This document shows, piece after piece, positions 1 to 10,753 of a DNA stretch of 64,000 bases. Below the pieces are notes generated by a model, which had not been told where the DNA came from, made no database searches, and saw only the letters and a program-made list of their open reading frames with translations. Position 1 is the stretch's first letter. Every line of letters begins with the position of its first letter. The DNA comes from Paenarthrobacter aurescens (lineage in GTDB: Bacteria > Actinomycetota > Actinomycetes > Actinomycetales > Micrococcaceae). The stretch is taken from positions 3,906,001 to 3,970,000 of the forward strand of contig NZ_CP157456.1 in assembly GCF_041549525.1 (NCBI RefSeq), in the 5' to 3' direction. The position numbers were made by a program, and so were the translations under genes.

Positions 1-2
1 AT

Positions 3-3000
3 CTACCGCAGCACGATGTCCACCGGGTTGGCCTCGGAGCGCCACGCTCCGGGCTCGCCCGGTCCGGCAATGACCGGCGCCGTGAGCACGCCCGAGCGGT
101 TTGTGCGCTTGTCGCGGAGGATTTCCGTGACGGATCCGAGGTGCCGGGACAGGTCGATCACGTTTTCGGGAGCCGCGAGCAGCAACTGGAACCCGAATTC
201 GTGAAGCGCCTTGATGCCGGCGCCAGCGAATTCTTCCGAAGCCAACACGAACGCCTCGTCCATCATCACTGTGCCGTACGTTGTGAACCCCTGCTCGGCG
301 ATGCCCAGCTGGTAGCTCAACGCCGCGGCCATGATGAACGCCGTGAACCGCTGGCGCTCACCGCCGGACATGGAGCCGGTATCGGCGTGCATGAAGACTT
401 CGGTCTTCTTCTTGCCGGAGCCGCTGGAGCCGCCTGCCTTGCCCGACTTCGAAGCCACCTCGCGGTGCTCCTTGCACTGGATAAACAGGTGCCCACGAAC
501 ATCGAGTACCTCGGCACGCCAACGCCGGTCCTCCGGTGTCTGCGAACCCAGCCGCTTCACCAGGGTTTCCAAGGACTTGTAACGCGCGGTGAGCTCGGCG
601 TCGTCGTCCACTTCCGTTGCGGAAGAAGCAGCAGCAGAGCCGCGGGAGGGCCGGGTGTGCTTCGCCTTCAGCGCGTTCTGAATGGCGTCCTTGAACTGCT
701 TGGCCGTGGCCGGCAGTGTCTGTTTGATATCCAGTTCCAGGAAGCTGCCCTCATGGAAGTTGACCTGGGAGAGGATCCCGTTGAGGGGCAGGATGCGGCT
801 GGTGATACTGCGGCGTTCCTCGTCCAGCAGGTGCAGGAGCGTGCTGAACGATTCGTGTGTCCTCTGGTTGAAGAACAGCCGGAACTCGGCCTCCTGAGCA
901 GGCAAACCGTCACTGACGATCGCGTGGTACCGGGATTCGAAGTCCCCGGCGGCGCCGATCGACGTGCCGTGATCGGCGCTGATGGCGCTGCCCCAGTCGC
1001 GCACGAACGCTTCAAACATGCGGGTCAGGCGCTCGGCCGTCGCCTGTCCCCGCGATTCCGCCGCATGCAGCTCGTCTAGCAGCTTATTACGGACACTGTT
1101 GGCCAGGTTGTCCAACTCGTACAGTTCAGAAACCTCGGCGACGCCGTCGAAGTACGGCTCCAGCGCGGTGACAGTAGAGGCCGACGGCGGTGCTTGCTCC
1201 AGCTTGAGCCTCGCCGCATCCAGCAGGCCGTCCGCCGTGGTCATCTTGTGGTCCAGCGCTTTGTATTCGCTCTGCAGCACAGCGGCCGAGCCTGTGGAGG
1301 ACTGGTGCTTCTCCCGGACAGTTTCGATGCTGGCCCGCAGCGGTTCCAAGTCCGCCTGAGCGGCCAACGCATCGGTCAGGCGCTGCTCGATCCTGGTAAG
1401 TTCCTCCGCCGCGACCGCTGCGGAGACCTGCTCCCAAGGCCGTTCATCTTCAGCCACACGGCGCAGTGCCTCGAGCTGCCGGGCCATTCCCTGGTGCGAG
1501 TCCTCACGGCTTTGTGCAAGTTCCGCGGCCTTCACGAGCTCGTTTTCCAGCTCCCCCACACGGGCCGCAACGAGCTCGAGCTTGGACGCATTATCGAATC
1601 CGAGCACGTAATCCTGGCGGCTCGTGAAGCGATCGTCCTTCTCCACTGTGTGCCGGTTGCGCTTGACCACGCCGCCCAAGCTGAGGCCCTTGTCCATCGA
1701 GGCAAGCTCGTCCGGGTCCTCCACGCACGGATAGGCGAAGTCCAAGGCGATCCGCTCCCGAATCCACTCCCCCGCTTCTGCATTGGCGCCTGAGGTGAGG
1801 ATGCTCAACTTCGTCAAGAGGTCGCCGTCGGACACGTCCTCCACAGCCAGGGCGCCGCCGGCAAGCGGCTTTGAGACATCCACGGCGCGAAGAGCGCCAC
1901 GGACAGTGTTGTCGTTCAAATAACGGGTGACCGCTGCGAAGTGCTCGCCGGGTACCAGCAAGGTGGTGGCAAGGTTACGCAGCGCACGCTCCGCGGCAGG
2001 CCGCCATTGATCCTGCCCCTCGGCCAGATCCATCAACTCGCCGCCAAAGGGCATGCGATCTTCCGGAACCCCGGTAGCCGCTGCGATGGCCGCCCGGTTT
2101 TCAATGCTCGACGGCGGCAGCAGGGACTTGCGCGACCGCAACGAAAGCAGCTCTTGCTGGGCCGCAGCGAGCTCACGTTTTTTGGTTGCATGCCCGTCAA
2201 AAGCCTCGAACCGCAGTTCCTTGAGCGCTTCCGAATCGTCCTTCAACTCGGCCGAGCGTGCCGCTGCCTGCTCATGCGCCTGGTCCCAGCCCTCGGCCGA
2301 CCATTCCAGGTTCAGTCCGGCGTCGGCCAAAGCCTTCTTCGCTGAATCCTCAACCTGCTGACGCAGCTTGAGGCCCACCCGCGCGTTTTCCAACGACTGC
2401 TCAATGGCCGAAATGGCGTTGCCACCCCGGTTGTTGTAATCCAGTTCAAGGTCCCGGAGCTCCTTGGCCAAAGCGTCCCGCACCGTGCGTTCTGCCGCCA
2501 ATTCCTGGGCTTTGGCCTGTGCAAGTTCCTTGAAACGGGCCAGCGTCTTGGCGTGGACCGTGACGGCAAGCTGCTGCTTGTAGGCCTCAAACTCCTCGCC
2601 GGCCAGCTCACGGAGACGGTTCGCGTCCAGCAGCGCCTGCGCATACTCCTTATTCAACCCCGGAACCGGCGCCAGTTGATCGCGCTGCTGCCGGACATCC
2701 TCCAACCGCTGCCGGATGGACATCAGGTTGCTGAATTCCTCCACCACATCATCGGCCGCAGCCAACGTGGCAGGAGCGTCCAACACCTGGTCACGGAAGA
2801 ACGTATTCACGCTGCCACCCAGACCCTTGCCGGCCTGGATCACGCGAAGCAACGGAAGGGCTTGGTCCGAGTTGATGCCCAGCAAACGCCGGAAACGCTC
2901 AGCGAACGCCTTATGCACATCGAAGACCTGGCCCTCAGGGAAGATCCCTTCCAGCGCACCCTTGGTGAACCGCTTCTGGGCAATGCCCTCGATCGCCTCA

Positions 3001-3485
3001 AGGTCCAACGGTTTGCTGTCGATCACATAGAAGCGCCCAACACTGGACTCCGTGCCGTTCTTGGGGAGGTCGAACAGCGCTGACACCGTCACCTTCGTGC
3101 CGGCGGCGTTATCAAACGTCAGGGCGACGGCGGACCATGTGGCACCAGGGCGCTGGAAGGCACTGGCCGAGCTATCACCCACCGCCTTATCACCAACCTT
3201 GCCGCGCATATAGGTGAACGTGGTTCTCTTGTCCTCCACAGCACCACCGGACCGCTGTGCAGCAGCCTCGTTCGAGCGCGGACGGGCATCAAAAACACGG
3301 AGCATCGCGTCAAAAAGAGTGGACTTACCGACGCCCGAGTTACCCGTCAGGAGGGTGCCCTTACGGTCCACGTGCATGGTGTGAGCGCCATGGAACGTGC
3401 CCCAGTTGACCACCTGCACCAATGCCAAACGCATCTGGCCGGGGTTCGTCAGCTCGCCGAGCGGGAGCATGCTTGCGATGGTCAC
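3..3485 (-). CDS. jetC: Wadjet SMC-like ATPase JetC (MksB-like)
   Basis: This is the ATPase of a Wadjet/MksBEF condensin, which recognises and helps destroy small circular DNA by loop extrusion. Walker A (GNSGVGKST) is at residues 48-56. A long central part rich in Ala, Glu, Leu and Arg looks like coiled coil. The ABC signature (MSGGERQ) is near 1039 and Walker B (TVMMDE) near 1072. The length of 1160 aa fits the family. A Gly/Ser/Lys-rich linker at about 1010-1030 precedes the C-terminal ATPase half. The start is GTG, overlapping the jetB stop as GTGA. The stop lies at the window edge, so the expected nuclease gene jetD is not visible. Confidence 0.9.
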   Translation of the reverse strand: MTIASMLPLGELTNPGQMRLALVQVVNWGTFHGAHTMHVDRKGTLLTGNSGVGKSTLFDAMLRVFDARPRSNEAAAQRSGGAVEDKRTTFTYMRGKVGDKAVGDSSASAFQRPGATWSAVALTFDNAAGTKVTVSALFDLPKNGTESSVGRFYVIDSKPLDLEAIEGIAQKRFTKGALEGIFPEGQVFDVHKAFAERFRRLLGINSDQALPLLRVIQAGKGLGGSVNTFFRDQVLDAPATLAAADDVVEEFSNLMSIRQRLEDVRQQRDQLAPVPGLNKEYAQALLDANRLRELAGEEFEAYKQQLAVTVHAKTLARFKELAQAKAQELAAERTVRDALAKELRDLELDYNNRGGNAISAIEQSLENARVGLKLRQQVEDSAKKALADAGLNLEWSAEGWDQAHEQAAARSAELKDDSEALKELRFEAFDGHATKKRELAAAQQELLSLRSRKSLLPPSSIENRAAIAAATGVPEDRMPFGGELMDLAEGQDQWRPAAERALRNLATTLLVPGEHFAAVTRYLNDNTVRGALRAVDVSKPLAGGALAVEDVSDGDLLTKLSILTSGANAEAGEWIRERIALDFAYPCVEDPDELASMDKGLSLGGVVKRNRHTVEKDDRFTSRQDYVLGFDNASKLELVAARVGELENELVKAAELAQSREDSHQGMARQLEALRRVAEDERPWEQVSAAVAAEELTRIEQRLTDALAAQADLEPLRASIETVREKHQSSTGSAAVLQSEYKALDHKMTTADGLLDAARLKLEQAPPSASTVTALEPYFDGVAEVSELYELDNLANSVRNKLLDELHAAESRGQATAERLTRMFEAFVRDWGSAISADHGTSIGAAGDFESRYHAIVSDGLPAQEAEFRLFFNQRTHESFSTLLHLLDEERRSITSRILPLNGILSQVNFHEGSFLELDIKQTLPATAKQFKDAIQNALKAKHTRPSRGSAAASSATEVDDDAELTARYKSLETLVKRLGSQTPEDRRWRAEVLDVRGHLFIQCKEHREVASKSGKAGGSSGSGKKKTEVFMHADTGSMSGGERQRFTAFIMAAALSYQLGIAEQGFTTYGTVMMDEAFVLASEEFAGAGIKALHEFGFQLLLAAPENVIDLSRHLGSVTEILRDKRTNRSGVLTAPVIAGPGEPGAWRSEANPVDIVLR

Positions 3486-4345
3486 TTGGCTGGCTCCTCT
3501 GTTGTTGGGTCGCCGTCCGCTGCGGGGGCAGCATCGGCGTCGTCGTCGGCATCTTCCGGACTCGGGTCGGAGTCCAGGTCCAGGAGGGGTTCTGTTCCGG
3601 ATTCGTCGGCTGCCACTGCTATCAGGGCCTCTATTTGGGCCGGGATGTCGCCGATGTTTTCGAAGGGAAGGGCAAGCGGGAGGGCGTTGCTGATGGTGTA
3701 GGTGTCATCCAGCGGGGTGGGGAGGATAAGTTGGCGGGCCAGGAGTTTGGTGATGGTCCGGGTGACGACGTCCGAGTCACGGAGGGCATCCTGTTGGCCT
3801 GCCGGGGTGTAGTTGGCCACGAGGTCCGAGATCTCTTCGCGGGTGATGGTGGGGTCCGTTTGGGCTGTGACGTGGCGGTCCAGCAGGAGACGCAGGCGCA
3901 GCAGGACGATGGTTTCCACACGGCTCAGGGCCCGCTGCTGACGCAGGATGCTTGAGCGCGAGCTGGCGCCGACAACCTCCGGATCGACGGGTCGGAGCAC
4001 GGCGATTTTGCGGTCGTGATCAAGCTGGAGAGTGAGGAACAGTTCGGAGAGGCGGCTGCGAAGGATCAGCTGGTTGTCCAGCAGCGTGGTCCACAACTTC
4101 TCGTCACGGCCCCCGTCAATGTACGGGCCTTTCAGCAGCTTCACCAGCGCATGCCGCACTTTCATGGGCAACACTCCGGTGTCTCCTGGGAAGAGCGCGG
4201 CGCCGTCCACAAACGTGTCCCGCGGCGTGACCCGGAAGGGGTCAGCGTGGGCAACTTCAGGAGCCGCCTCAAGCCCGGCGTCAGTCCCATCCTCGGCGCG
4301 CTGGTCCGCTTCGGTGAGTTCCGTCGTCGTGGTTTCTTCAGTCAT
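3482..4345 (-). CDS. jetB: Wadjet subunit JetB (DUF4194, MksE-like)
   Basis: This is the KITE-type accessory subunit that bridges the JetA kleisin and the JetC ATPase in Wadjet complexes. The middle of the protein (about 60-230) is a winged-helix-like region typical of DUF4194; both ends are acidic and low complexity. I chose the ATG at 4345 because GAGGA lies six bases before it; an upstream in-frame ATG at 4357 has no ribosome site. It overlaps the jetA stop by 8 bp and the jetC start by 4 bp, so the three genes are translationally coupled. Assignment rests on order, size and family resemblance. Confidence 0.85.
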   Translation of the reverse strand: MTEETTTTELTEADQRAEDGTDAGLEAAPEVAHADPFRVTPRDTFVDGAALFPGDTGVLPMKVRHALVKLLKGPYIDGGRDEKLWTTLLDNQLILRSRLSELFLTLQLDHDRKIAVLRPVDPEVVGASSRSSILRQQRALSRVETIVLLRLRLLLDRHVTAQTDPTITREEISDLVANYTPAGQQDALRDSDVVTRTITKLLARQLILPTPLDDTYTISNALPLALPFENIGDIPAQIEALIAVAADESGTEPLLDLDSDPSPEDADDDADAAPAADGDPTTEEPAK

Positions 4346-5795
4346 CAGAATCCTCATTTAGCGTGACCACCGGCAGGTACGCTGCGCGGGTACTGCCGTC
4401 AATTTGTTCGAAGTCGATGTGTTCCCAGGCAGCCCTGTCAAAGGCCGCGCCGGTCTGCAGCGCCATGGAAAGCAGCGTGCGCACGGTGTTGATGTGGCGT
4501 TCCTCGGCGGGCAGGTTTTCCCAGGCATCGCCAAGCGTGGTGGCCCCTGCCATGGCGGCCCGGATAACAGCGGGTTTGGCCTTTCCGGTCCGGGCCGACC
4601 TTACGCGGTCCGAGTCGCTGAACGCGATGGGGTCAGCCAGGCGTGGGGGCGTGGCAAATTCATCGGGGTCGAAGAGTTTGACCATCGCCAAGGACTCAAA
4701 CCCTGCGTTGTAAAGCACGGGCCCGCGGACCAAGCCCGGGCGGTCGCGTTCATACGGCATGGATCGGATGGCTTGCTCTGCCTCGGCCAACACCTTCCGG
4801 AGGCTGACGGACTGCCTGACGTCATCGCTCTGAATGTAGGTGTTGAGGCTTTCGGAGAGTTTGCCGTAGATCCTCTGGATGTGGCTGTGCTGGGTGCGCA
4901 GTTCCGCCACCAGGTTTTTCAGCGTCTCGCGGTCCTCGTGGGAGAGATCGTCAGCGAATTGACGGCTCAACACCTCGCCGATTGCCGAGCGGAACCGGAC
5001 TTGCTGCTGCGGATCCTCCAGGAACGCGGTGAAGGAACGGAAGGTGCGGCCTTCCGGGCTTTGGCGCAGGCGTTTGTCCGCCTCCAAAACCTGGGCCATG
5101 GTGGCGCCTTTGCTCAGGGATTCCTCGATGATCTGGTTGCGGAGCTCGCCCACCAGCTCTTCAATCCGGTCACGCATCTTCTTGTAATCGGCGGGCAGGC
5201 TGGCGGCGAGATCAAGAATGTTGCCGGCCGCTTCAACTGCTTCCTCATCATCAAGGAGTCCATCGAACTCCCCTGAGCTGATGTCCTCCACCAGTTGCTG
5301 GCGTTCCTGAATTTCTTCTTCGAGGGCTTCCAGGCGCGCGCTCTGGTCAGGGTTGGTCTCGTTGGCGAGCTTTTCAACATCGCCCAGCAGCGTGCCGAGC
5401 CGCGATCCGTTCAGTGTGGAACGCTCGCTGGAAAGACTGTCCAGGAACGCGAGCACGCGGGCAGCAGGTTCGGTAACTTCGTAAACGATCTGACCTGACT
5501 GGTTGCGCCGGGTCAGGAACTGCTTCCGGGTCCATTCGTCGCCAAAGAGCTTGCCGTTTTGCTGACCACCCAAGGCTGGGTCCTGGCGGCGGAGCTGCTC
5601 CAGGAAAGCGTCGACGTCGGCGTGGAACTCTTCGAGCGGAAGCTGCGGCCGGGTGCGGGTAAAGGAGGCCTGCAGCACCGCGATCACCCACGGCGCGGAC
5701 CGCGTCAGAGCCCAGGCGGGGCCCTTGGTCAGTTGCTCAAGATCACGGAGCCGGGCACTGATGGCATCCGCGGAGGACATGGCTGAACGGGACAA
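4338..5795 (-). CDS. jetA: Wadjet subunit JetA (DUF3375, MksF-like kleisin)
   Basis: This is the kleisin-like subunit of the Wadjet complex and the first gene of the jetABC operon. The 485-aa DUF3375 protein has an N-terminal winged-helix-like part (about 15-110), a helical middle with heptad-like Glu/Leu/Arg runs (about 140-340), and an acidic C-terminus. The start is taken as TTG at 5795 because AAGGAG lies five bases upstream; the in-frame ATG at 5780 is about 20 bases from that site. The promoter should lie in the upstream 313-bp gap, which it shares with a divergent membrane-protein gene. Confidence 0.87.
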   Translation of the reverse strand: MSRSAMSSADAISARLRDLEQLTKGPAWALTRSAPWVIAVLQASFTRTRPQLPLEEFHADVDAFLEQLRRQDPALGGQQNGKLFGDEWTRKQFLTRRNQSGQIVYEVTEPAARVLAFLDSLSSERSTLNGSRLGTLLGDVEKLANETNPDQSARLEALEEEIQERQQLVEDISSGEFDGLLDDEEAVEAAGNILDLAASLPADYKKMRDRIEELVGELRNQIIEESLSKGATMAQVLEADKRLRQSPEGRTFRSFTAFLEDPQQQVRFRSAIGEVLSRQFADDLSHEDRETLKNLVAELRTQHSHIQRIYGKLSESLNTYIQSDDVRQSVSLRKVLAEAEQAIRSMPYERDRPGLVRGPVLYNAGFESLAMVKLFDPDEFATPPRLADPIAFSDSDRVRSARTGKAKPAVIRAAMAGATTLGDAWENLPAEERHINTVRTLLSMALQTGAAFDRAAWEHIDFEQIDGSTRAAYLPVVTLNEDSDD

Positions 5796-6108
5796 CTACT
5801 CTCCTTCAGCTGCTGCGAAACCTGGCTGGCAGCGAAAACTGCCCCGTACAAGGTTAACGCAGAGCGTCGCCGGGACGACCGCCGGCCTCAAGTGCCGCCG
5901 TCGAGCCCGCTGCCGTGCCGCCGTCGAGCCGGTCCCCTGCCGCTGGCCGCAACCATTCCGTAACCTACCGTCCGGTATGGTTTCGATCCCATATCAACGC
6001 TGCCACTTACCGCTTCTGCTCTGGCTGGAAACCGCGCCCGCCCCTAATGTCAGAGCATCGACGCAGCCACGCCGCGCCGACCCACGCACCGTCGCCCCGG
6101 GGGGAACC
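5796..6108. other. Intergenic region between jetA and a small membrane-protein gene
   Basis: No convincing gene is present; the open plus-strand frame across it lacks a sensible start and is very Pro/Arg rich. It holds the jetA ribosome site at 5801-5806, two direct copies of GTGCCGCCGTCGAG at about 5890-5935, and a perfect 12-bp palindrome TACCGTCCGGTA at 5966-5977 that could be a regulator site. Promoters for both divergent genes are expected here, but none stands out. Confidence 0.5.
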
Positions 6109-6411
6109 ATGAATTTCGACTTCACTGCGTTAGATACTGCAACTTACGTATTCATTGGAACACTGGTGTTCGCTGCAATTCTGGTGGCATTTATTGCCGC
6201 GGCAGCACTGGCAACGATCGTTCTTATCGGAGCAATGGGCATTGCCTGGTATGCCGTTAAGTCGGTGCTGGGCGGCCTCGTTCACGGCATTAATTTCGCG
6301 TGGGACCGCGTGGTTCACCATGCCGGACAAGTGGAAATTCCCGCCGAATTCCAGCCCCAGGTTTCCCCTAGCACAGGTAGCTACTCACGGGTAGCATTGA
6401 GGGACAGCTGA
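6109..6411 (+). CDS. Small membrane protein, unknown function
   Basis: The product is 100 aa. After a short polar N-terminus, residues about 10-60 form one long or two closely spaced hydrophobic segments rich in Ala, Ile, Val and Leu, followed by an amphipathic stretch with His, Trp and Arg and a polar tail. The ATG at 6109 is preceded by a GGGGGGAA ribosome site. A longer frame opens upstream, but its added part is Arg/Pro-rich noise. It may resemble small actinobacterial envelope proteins. No function can be assigned. It is divergent from the jet operon and 62 bp before the acyl-CoA dehydrogenase gene. Confidence 0.65.
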   Translation: MNFDFTALDTATYVFIGTLVFAAILVAFIAAAALATIVLIGAMGIAWYAVKSVLGGLVHGINFAWDRVVHHAGQVEIPAEFQPQVSPSTGSYSRVALRDS

Positions 6412-6473
6412 AGGGTTCGCACCCAAGGCGGACCCTGGCTCCATCCGGCACCACCGGCTAGAGGAGTTTTCCC

Positions 6474-8438
6474 ATGACGTCCGCCACTGACAACAGTCTC
6501 GCCGCAGCAAGCGTCAACGCCAGCGCAGAAGAAGCCCGGGCCGTAGCCGAAGCCGCACGGGAAACTGAATGGAACCGGCCCAGCTTCGCCAAAGGCCTGT
6601 ACCTGGGCAGCTTTGACCTCAGCCTGATCCACCCTTGGCCACAAGCCAAAACGGACGATGTCCAGCGGGGCGAAGAGTTCATGGCCAGCCTGCTGAGCTT
6701 TGCCAAGACCATGTCCGGACGCGTGATTGAGCGCGACGCCAGGATTCCCGACGAATACCTCAAAGGACTCGCCGATCTTGGCGTCTTCGGCATGAAGATT
6801 CCGCGCGAATACGGGGGCTTGGGCCTGTCCTTGGTCTATTACGGCCGCGCACTTGCACTGCTGGGATCGGTACATCCGAGCCTCGGCGCCCTGATTTCCG
6901 CCCACCAATCCATCGGCGTTCCGGAACCGGTGAAAGAGTTCGGCACAGCCGAACAGAAGCAGGAGTACCTGCCGCGTTGCGCCGCCGGCGCCATTACTGC
7001 GTTCCTGCTGACAGAGCCCGACGTCGGCAGCGACCCCGCCCGCATGGGCGCCACAGCAGTCCTGTCCGACGACGGCGAGTCCTACCTTCTGGACGGCGTG
7101 AAGCTCTGGACCACCAACGGGGTGATCGCCGAACTCGTGGTGGTCATGGCAAGGGTCCCCCAACATACCGACCCTGACGGCACAGAACACAAGGGCGGCA
7201 TCTCAGCGTTCGTTGTGGAAATGGACTCCCCCGGCATCACCGTGGAAAACCGCAACGCCTTCATGGGCCTGCGCGGAATCGAGAACGGGGTAACCCGTTT
7301 CCACCAGGTCCGCGTCCCCGCAGCCAACCGGCTGGGACGTGAAGGGCAAGGGCTCAAAATCGCCCTCACCACCCTTAATACAGGACGGCTTTCCATCCCC
7401 GGCCTGTGCGTGGCCGCCGGAAAGTGGAGCCTGAAGATCTCCCGCGAATGGTCCAATGCCCGGACCCAATGGGGACGGCCGGTAGGCAAGCACGAGGCCG
7501 TGGGCAAGAAGATCGCCTTCATCGCCGCCACCACTTTCGCTCTGGAAGCGGTGTTCGAACTCTCCGCCGAGATGGCTGATGCCGGCCAAAAAGACGTTCG
7601 CATCGAAGCTGCCCTGGCCAAGCTGTGGTCCACGGAACTGAGTTGCAGGATCGCGGACGAACTCGTGCAGATCCGGGGAGGCCGCGGATTCGAAACGGCC
7701 GACTCCCTGGAAGCCCGGGGCGAACGTGCCGTGGCTGCCGAGCAACTCCTCCGCGACCTCCGCATCAACCGGATCTTCGAGGGCTCCAGCGAGATCATGA
7801 AGCTCCTGATTGCCCGCGAAGCCGTTGACGCCCACCTTGCCGCCGCGGGCGACCTCGCCTCAGCGGACGCGAGCCTGCAGGATAAGGCGAGGGCCGCCGT
7901 CGGGGCCTCCGGCTTCTATGCCCGCTGGTTGCCTAAACTTGTGGCCGGCGCCGGTATGGACCCGCGGTCCTACGCAGAATTCGGACGCTTGGGCAAGCAG
8001 CTGCGCTTCGTGGAGAGATCATCGCGCCGGCTGGCCCGTCAAACCTTTTACGGTATGGGCAGGTGGCAGGCCAAGCTTGAGCACAAGCAGGCGTTCCTGG
8101 GCAGGATCGTGGACATCGGCGCTGAGCTGTTCGCCATGGCAGCGTGCTGCTCCCGGGCCGAAATGCTGCTCCGCACCCACCCCGGGCAAGGAGCCGCGGC
8201 CTTCGAGCTGGCCGAGGCGTACTGCGAGCAAGCCCGGGTGCGGGTGGACGAGTACTTCGATCAGCTGTGGAGGAATACTGACGACGGCGATCACGACCTT
8301 TCGCGCAAAGTCCTCGCCGGGGACTACGCCTGGTTGGAGGCCGGCGTCCTGGATCAATCCGAAGGAACCGGCCCCTGGATTGGCGATGCCTCCCCGGGCG
8401 CTTCAATCAAGGAGAACCTGCACCGCAGCTATCGGTGA
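6474..8438 (+). CDS. Acyl-CoA dehydrogenase with C-terminal extension
   Basis: This FAD enzyme likely catalyses alpha,beta-dehydrogenation of acyl-CoA in fatty-acid beta-oxidation. The N-terminal and middle domains span about 60-300 (LTEPDVGSDP near 180 is the flavin/substrate signature). The C-terminal helical domain with R-IFEGSSEIMK near 432-441 carries the expected catalytic Glu. At 654 aa it is about 250 residues longer than a simple ACAD; the extra C-terminal helical part makes it look like very-long-chain or ACAD9-type enzymes. A strong ribosome site (GAGGAG) precedes the ATG. It appears monocistronic. Substrate chain length cannot be read from sequence. Confidence 0.88.
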   Translation: MTSATDNSLAAASVNASAEEARAVAEAARETEWNRPSFAKGLYLGSFDLSLIHPWPQAKTDDVQRGEEFMASLLSFAKTMSGRVIERDARIPDEYLKGLADLGVFGMKIPREYGGLGLSLVYYGRALALLGSVHPSLGALISAHQSIGVPEPVKEFGTAEQKQEYLPRCAAGAITAFLLTEPDVGSDPARMGATAVLSDDGESYLLDGVKLWTTNGVIAELVVVMARVPQHTDPDGTEHKGGISAFVVEMDSPGITVENRNAFMGLRGIENGVTRFHQVRVPAANRLGREGQGLKIALTTLNTGRLSIPGLCVAAGKWSLKISREWSNARTQWGRPVGKHEAVGKKIAFIAATTFALEAVFELSAEMADAGQKDVRIEAALAKLWSTELSCRIADELVQIRGGRGFETADSLEARGERAVAAEQLLRDLRINRIFEGSSEIMKLLIAREAVDAHLAAAGDLASADASLQDKARAAVGASGFYARWLPKLVAGAGMDPRSYAEFGRLGKQLRFVERSSRRLARQTFYGMGRWQAKLEHKQAFLGRIVDIGAELFAMAACCSRAEMLLRTHPGQGAAAFELAEAYCEQARVRVDEYFDQLWRNTDDGDHDLSRKVLAGDYAWLEAGVLDQSEGTGPWIGDASPGASIKENLHRSYR

Positions 8439-8526
8439 GAGTTTCCTGCTGCGTTCCTTCCCGGTTAGTGCGGGGAAGACCGGTTATTGCCGCCGGCAAC
8501 GTGGAGGCAAGTGGGAAGGAGCGCGC

Positions 8527-8931
8527 TCAACAAACGTCCCCGTCCACGTAGAACCAACGCTTGTCTTCCCGGACGAAGCGGCTGATTTCGCGCTGGACGC
8601 CGCGTTCGCCGTCGAGCCTGTAGTGCGCAGCGAATTCCACCGTCCCGGTGGTGTCCAAGGGGCCGCCATTGGTGGTGGAAACGATGTCCAACCTGCGCCA
8701 CTGCATGTCCGGGTCCAAGTCCATGGATTCCGGCCGGGTGGAGGGGTGCCAGGTGCGCAGGAGGTAGGCGGGCTCCAGGACCACGAACGCCGAATATCTG
8801 GAGCGCATCAATTGCTCAGCGGTTGGCGCGTGGGCATCGCCACGGTGGAAGCGTCCGCAGCAATCGAGGTACTGCTCACCGGAAAGGCACGGGCAGGCGC
8901 CGTTGCGAAGACGGGCTGAATCAGGGGTCAC
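8527..8931 (-). CDS. YchJ/UPF0225 family SEC-C motif protein
   Basis: A small protein with a Cys-rich N-terminus (CPCLSGEQYLDCCGRFH) that matches the zinc-binding SEC-C-type motif of YchJ proteins, followed by the NTF2-like core (LMRSRYSAFV, then a Trp/Asp-rich beta region). The family is widespread; its function is unknown, though the SEC-C motif resembles the SecB-binding tail of SecA. The frame is open to a GTG at 8982; I favour the GTG at 8931 because the added residues precede the conserved domain, but neither start has a clear ribosome site. It is convergent with the acyl-CoA dehydrogenase gene. Confidence 0.8.
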   Translation of the reverse strand: MTPDSARLRNGACPCLSGEQYLDCCGRFHRGDAHAPTAEQLMRSRYSAFVVLEPAYLLRTWHPSTRPESMDLDPDMQWRRLDIVSTTNGGPLDTTGTVEFAAHYRLDGERGVQREISRFVREDKRWFYVDGDVC

Positions 8932-9118
8932 GGGATCCCAATCTGAGGCTGAAAATGAGAGCTGGGCAACATATTTTCCCACGCCGTATAACAGCTTCGA
9001 AACAACCCTGCCGGAGGGTGGGGCGGGACGTGATTCCGTCGGTGCTGGACCTTAGGCTATATATGCAAGCTGGGTGGGCATTGGGCGCATCACAAAACGA
9101 CGGCCAGGGGAGGCTAAC

Positions 9119-9964
9119 GTGGAGGATCCGACAACACTCGCCATCAACCTGACGTATTTGGGGACACTGGGACTCGCTGTCGTCATGTTCCTGGGTCTCA
9201 TGTTGATCGTCATCATCACTCTGGTGATCGCTGGAGTTGGACGGCTGCTGTCCATCATCCTCTTGGCCCTGGTGGGAATCTTCCCCAAGAAGGCCAACAC
9301 CCCCATAGTTCACCTGCCCCAGCACCCTGGGCGGGCGCCTGATCTGGCGGCCGAGGACGACCTCGCACCTGTTGCTGTTGCCGAGCCGGCTGCTGATGCC
9401 GAGCCGGCCGCTGCTGGCGCATCGGCTGCTGTTGCCGCGCCGGCTGCCGCTCCAAAGCGAGACTTTTTCGGTGGCACCCGGCGACGGATCTCGGGTGCGT
9501 CTTCTGCGCTTAAGGACGGCGCATGGAAGGCCAAAGTAGACCCCCGAAATCTGCCCAAACCTGCTGAGGTCAAATCAGTGGTGGAACATCAGACCGCCCA
9601 CCACCCGATTGTTGTTGCAGCCGCCAAGGAACCACCCGTCCTCTCCAAGGACTGGGCTGATGCTGTGGCACAAGCGGACGAAAGGGCGGCCGCACGCGCC
9701 AAAGCGCAACAACCTCCGGCCATCAAGGTCACTGTCCGCGACCTCGACGAGCCCACTCCGCCTCCCCATGGAAAAACTCCGGCACCCAAGCGTCCCGACG
9801 TCCCGCCCAAGCGGCCGGACCACGGACCAGCACAGGCCGGCGATTCCAAGAACCCGGCCTTGGGGAATGGGGCTAAGAAATCGGGCCCGGACACTTCCAA
9901 GAATGGAAAGTCTCCGAGCCCGATTCGAAAAGGTTCACTCAGCGGAGCCAGCCGCAACTCCTAA
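9119..9964 (+). CDS. Membrane protein with long charged cytoplasmic tail, unknown function
   Basis: The GTG start at 9119 has a strong AGGGGAGG ribosome site; a longer frame from 9074 is unlikely. The 281-aa product begins with two hydrophobic segments (about 10-38 and 40-57). A long, disordered Ala/Pro/Lys-rich tail follows, with repeated Ala-Glu-Pro stretches around 75-110 and basic Pro/Lys runs towards the end. A possible promoter is TTCCGT at 9034-9039 and CTATAT at 9057-9062, 17 bp apart. The layout recalls other poorly described Arthrobacter membrane proteins. No function is proposed. Confidence 0.7.
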   Translation: MEDPTTLAINLTYLGTLGLAVVMFLGLMLIVIITLVIAGVGRLLSIILLALVGIFPKKANTPIVHLPQHPGRAPDLAAEDDLAPVAVAEPAADAEPAAAGASAAVAAPAAAPKRDFFGGTRRRISGASSALKDGAWKAKVDPRNLPKPAEVKSVVEHQTAHHPIVVAAAKEPPVLSKDWADAVAQADERAAARAKAQQPPAIKVTVRDLDEPTPPPHGKTPAPKRPDVPPKRPDHGPAQAGDSKNPALGNGAKKSGPDTSKNGKSPSPIRKGSLSGASRNS

Positions 9965-10012
9965 GTCAGCTCCGCGTACCTAAGCCGCCCACGCAACTAC
10001 GCTGCCAGTGGC

Positions 10013-10504
10013 CTACGCTGCGAGCTGCCTGAAAGCCGCGCCGTGGTAGATCAAGGGCTTGGTTTCAAGGTTGATGGTGGTGGCCTTGACCTCGAGAACA
10101 ACAATGGCGTGATCTCCGGCCGGGGTCTCGGAAACAACTTCGCATTCAAAACCCAGCACTGCGCCGTCGATCAACACTGCTCCTGAGTCGCTCACGCTGG
10201 TGTCCAGCCCGGCGAAACGGTCGCGCGTCTTGGAGGCCAGCTGGAGCGCCGCAGCTTCCTGGCCCTCCGCGAGCACCGAAACTCCCAGGCGCTGGGCTTG
10301 GCGGAGCTTCGGCCAGGTGGTGGAGGAATTCTGCACGGCGAACATCACCAGTGGCGGTTCAAGTGAAACGCCAACCGTGAAGGACGATGCCACCAGGGCC
10401 TCCGGCGTGAAATCCACCATGGCGCTGAAGGCTGCAACTCCAGACGGGAATTGCGCGAATGCCGCCTTGATGGCCGCCGTTTCTTCCACTGTGGTCTGTG
10501 TCAT
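10013..10504 (-). CDS. Flavin reductase-domain protein (FMN-binding split barrel)
   Basis: The 163-aa protein has the flavin reductase-like fold: FAQFPSGVAAFSA at about 15-27, then ASSFTVGVSLEPPLVMFAV, the region that binds FMN, then a conserved R-DRFAGL segment. Such proteins reduce FMN/FAD with NAD(P)H, often for a two-component monooxygenase, but no partner oxygenase is nearby. The ATG at 10504 has AGGGGA seven bases upstream; the frame extends to 10654 but the extra residues do not look like protein. It is divergent from an aldo/keto reductase across a 249-bp AT-richer gap. Confidence 0.85.
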   Translation of the reverse strand: MTQTTVEETAAIKAAFAQFPSGVAAFSAMVDFTPEALVASSFTVGVSLEPPLVMFAVQNSSTTWPKLRQAQRLGVSVLAEGQEAAALQLASKTRDRFAGLDTSVSDSGAVLIDGAVLGFECEVVSETPAGDHAIVVLEVKATTINLETKPLIYHGAAFRQLAA

Positions 10505-10753
10505 TCCGGTGTCCCCTAAATCGTGCGTTGCCTGAGTTCCTTTTCCATGATTCACCTGCATCCTGGAACGGCAATATTTGTTGATTCGAAAGACATTTGT
10601 GTTGCCGCGTGTCAAGAAATATCGCGAAGTATGGCCTCTTCCATTACCTCGCAAGACGAAAAACGAAGAACTTCTACCATTTGCGTTTATGCCTCCGGTG
10701 GCCGTGTGTAGCCTCGATTGAACATCCGCACCGTTTCACCACAGGAAGCCGAC

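Noticed and set aside
141..1079. Long plus-strand open frame of 312 codons
   Set aside because: It is antisense to jetC, Arg/Leu/Gly rich without any domain, and has no ribosome site. JetC motifs lie on the other strand.
5653..6108. N-terminal extension of the small membrane protein
   Set aside because: The extra 152 residues are Arg/Pro/Ala-rich, overlap jetA, and the ribosome site is at the internal ATG 6109.
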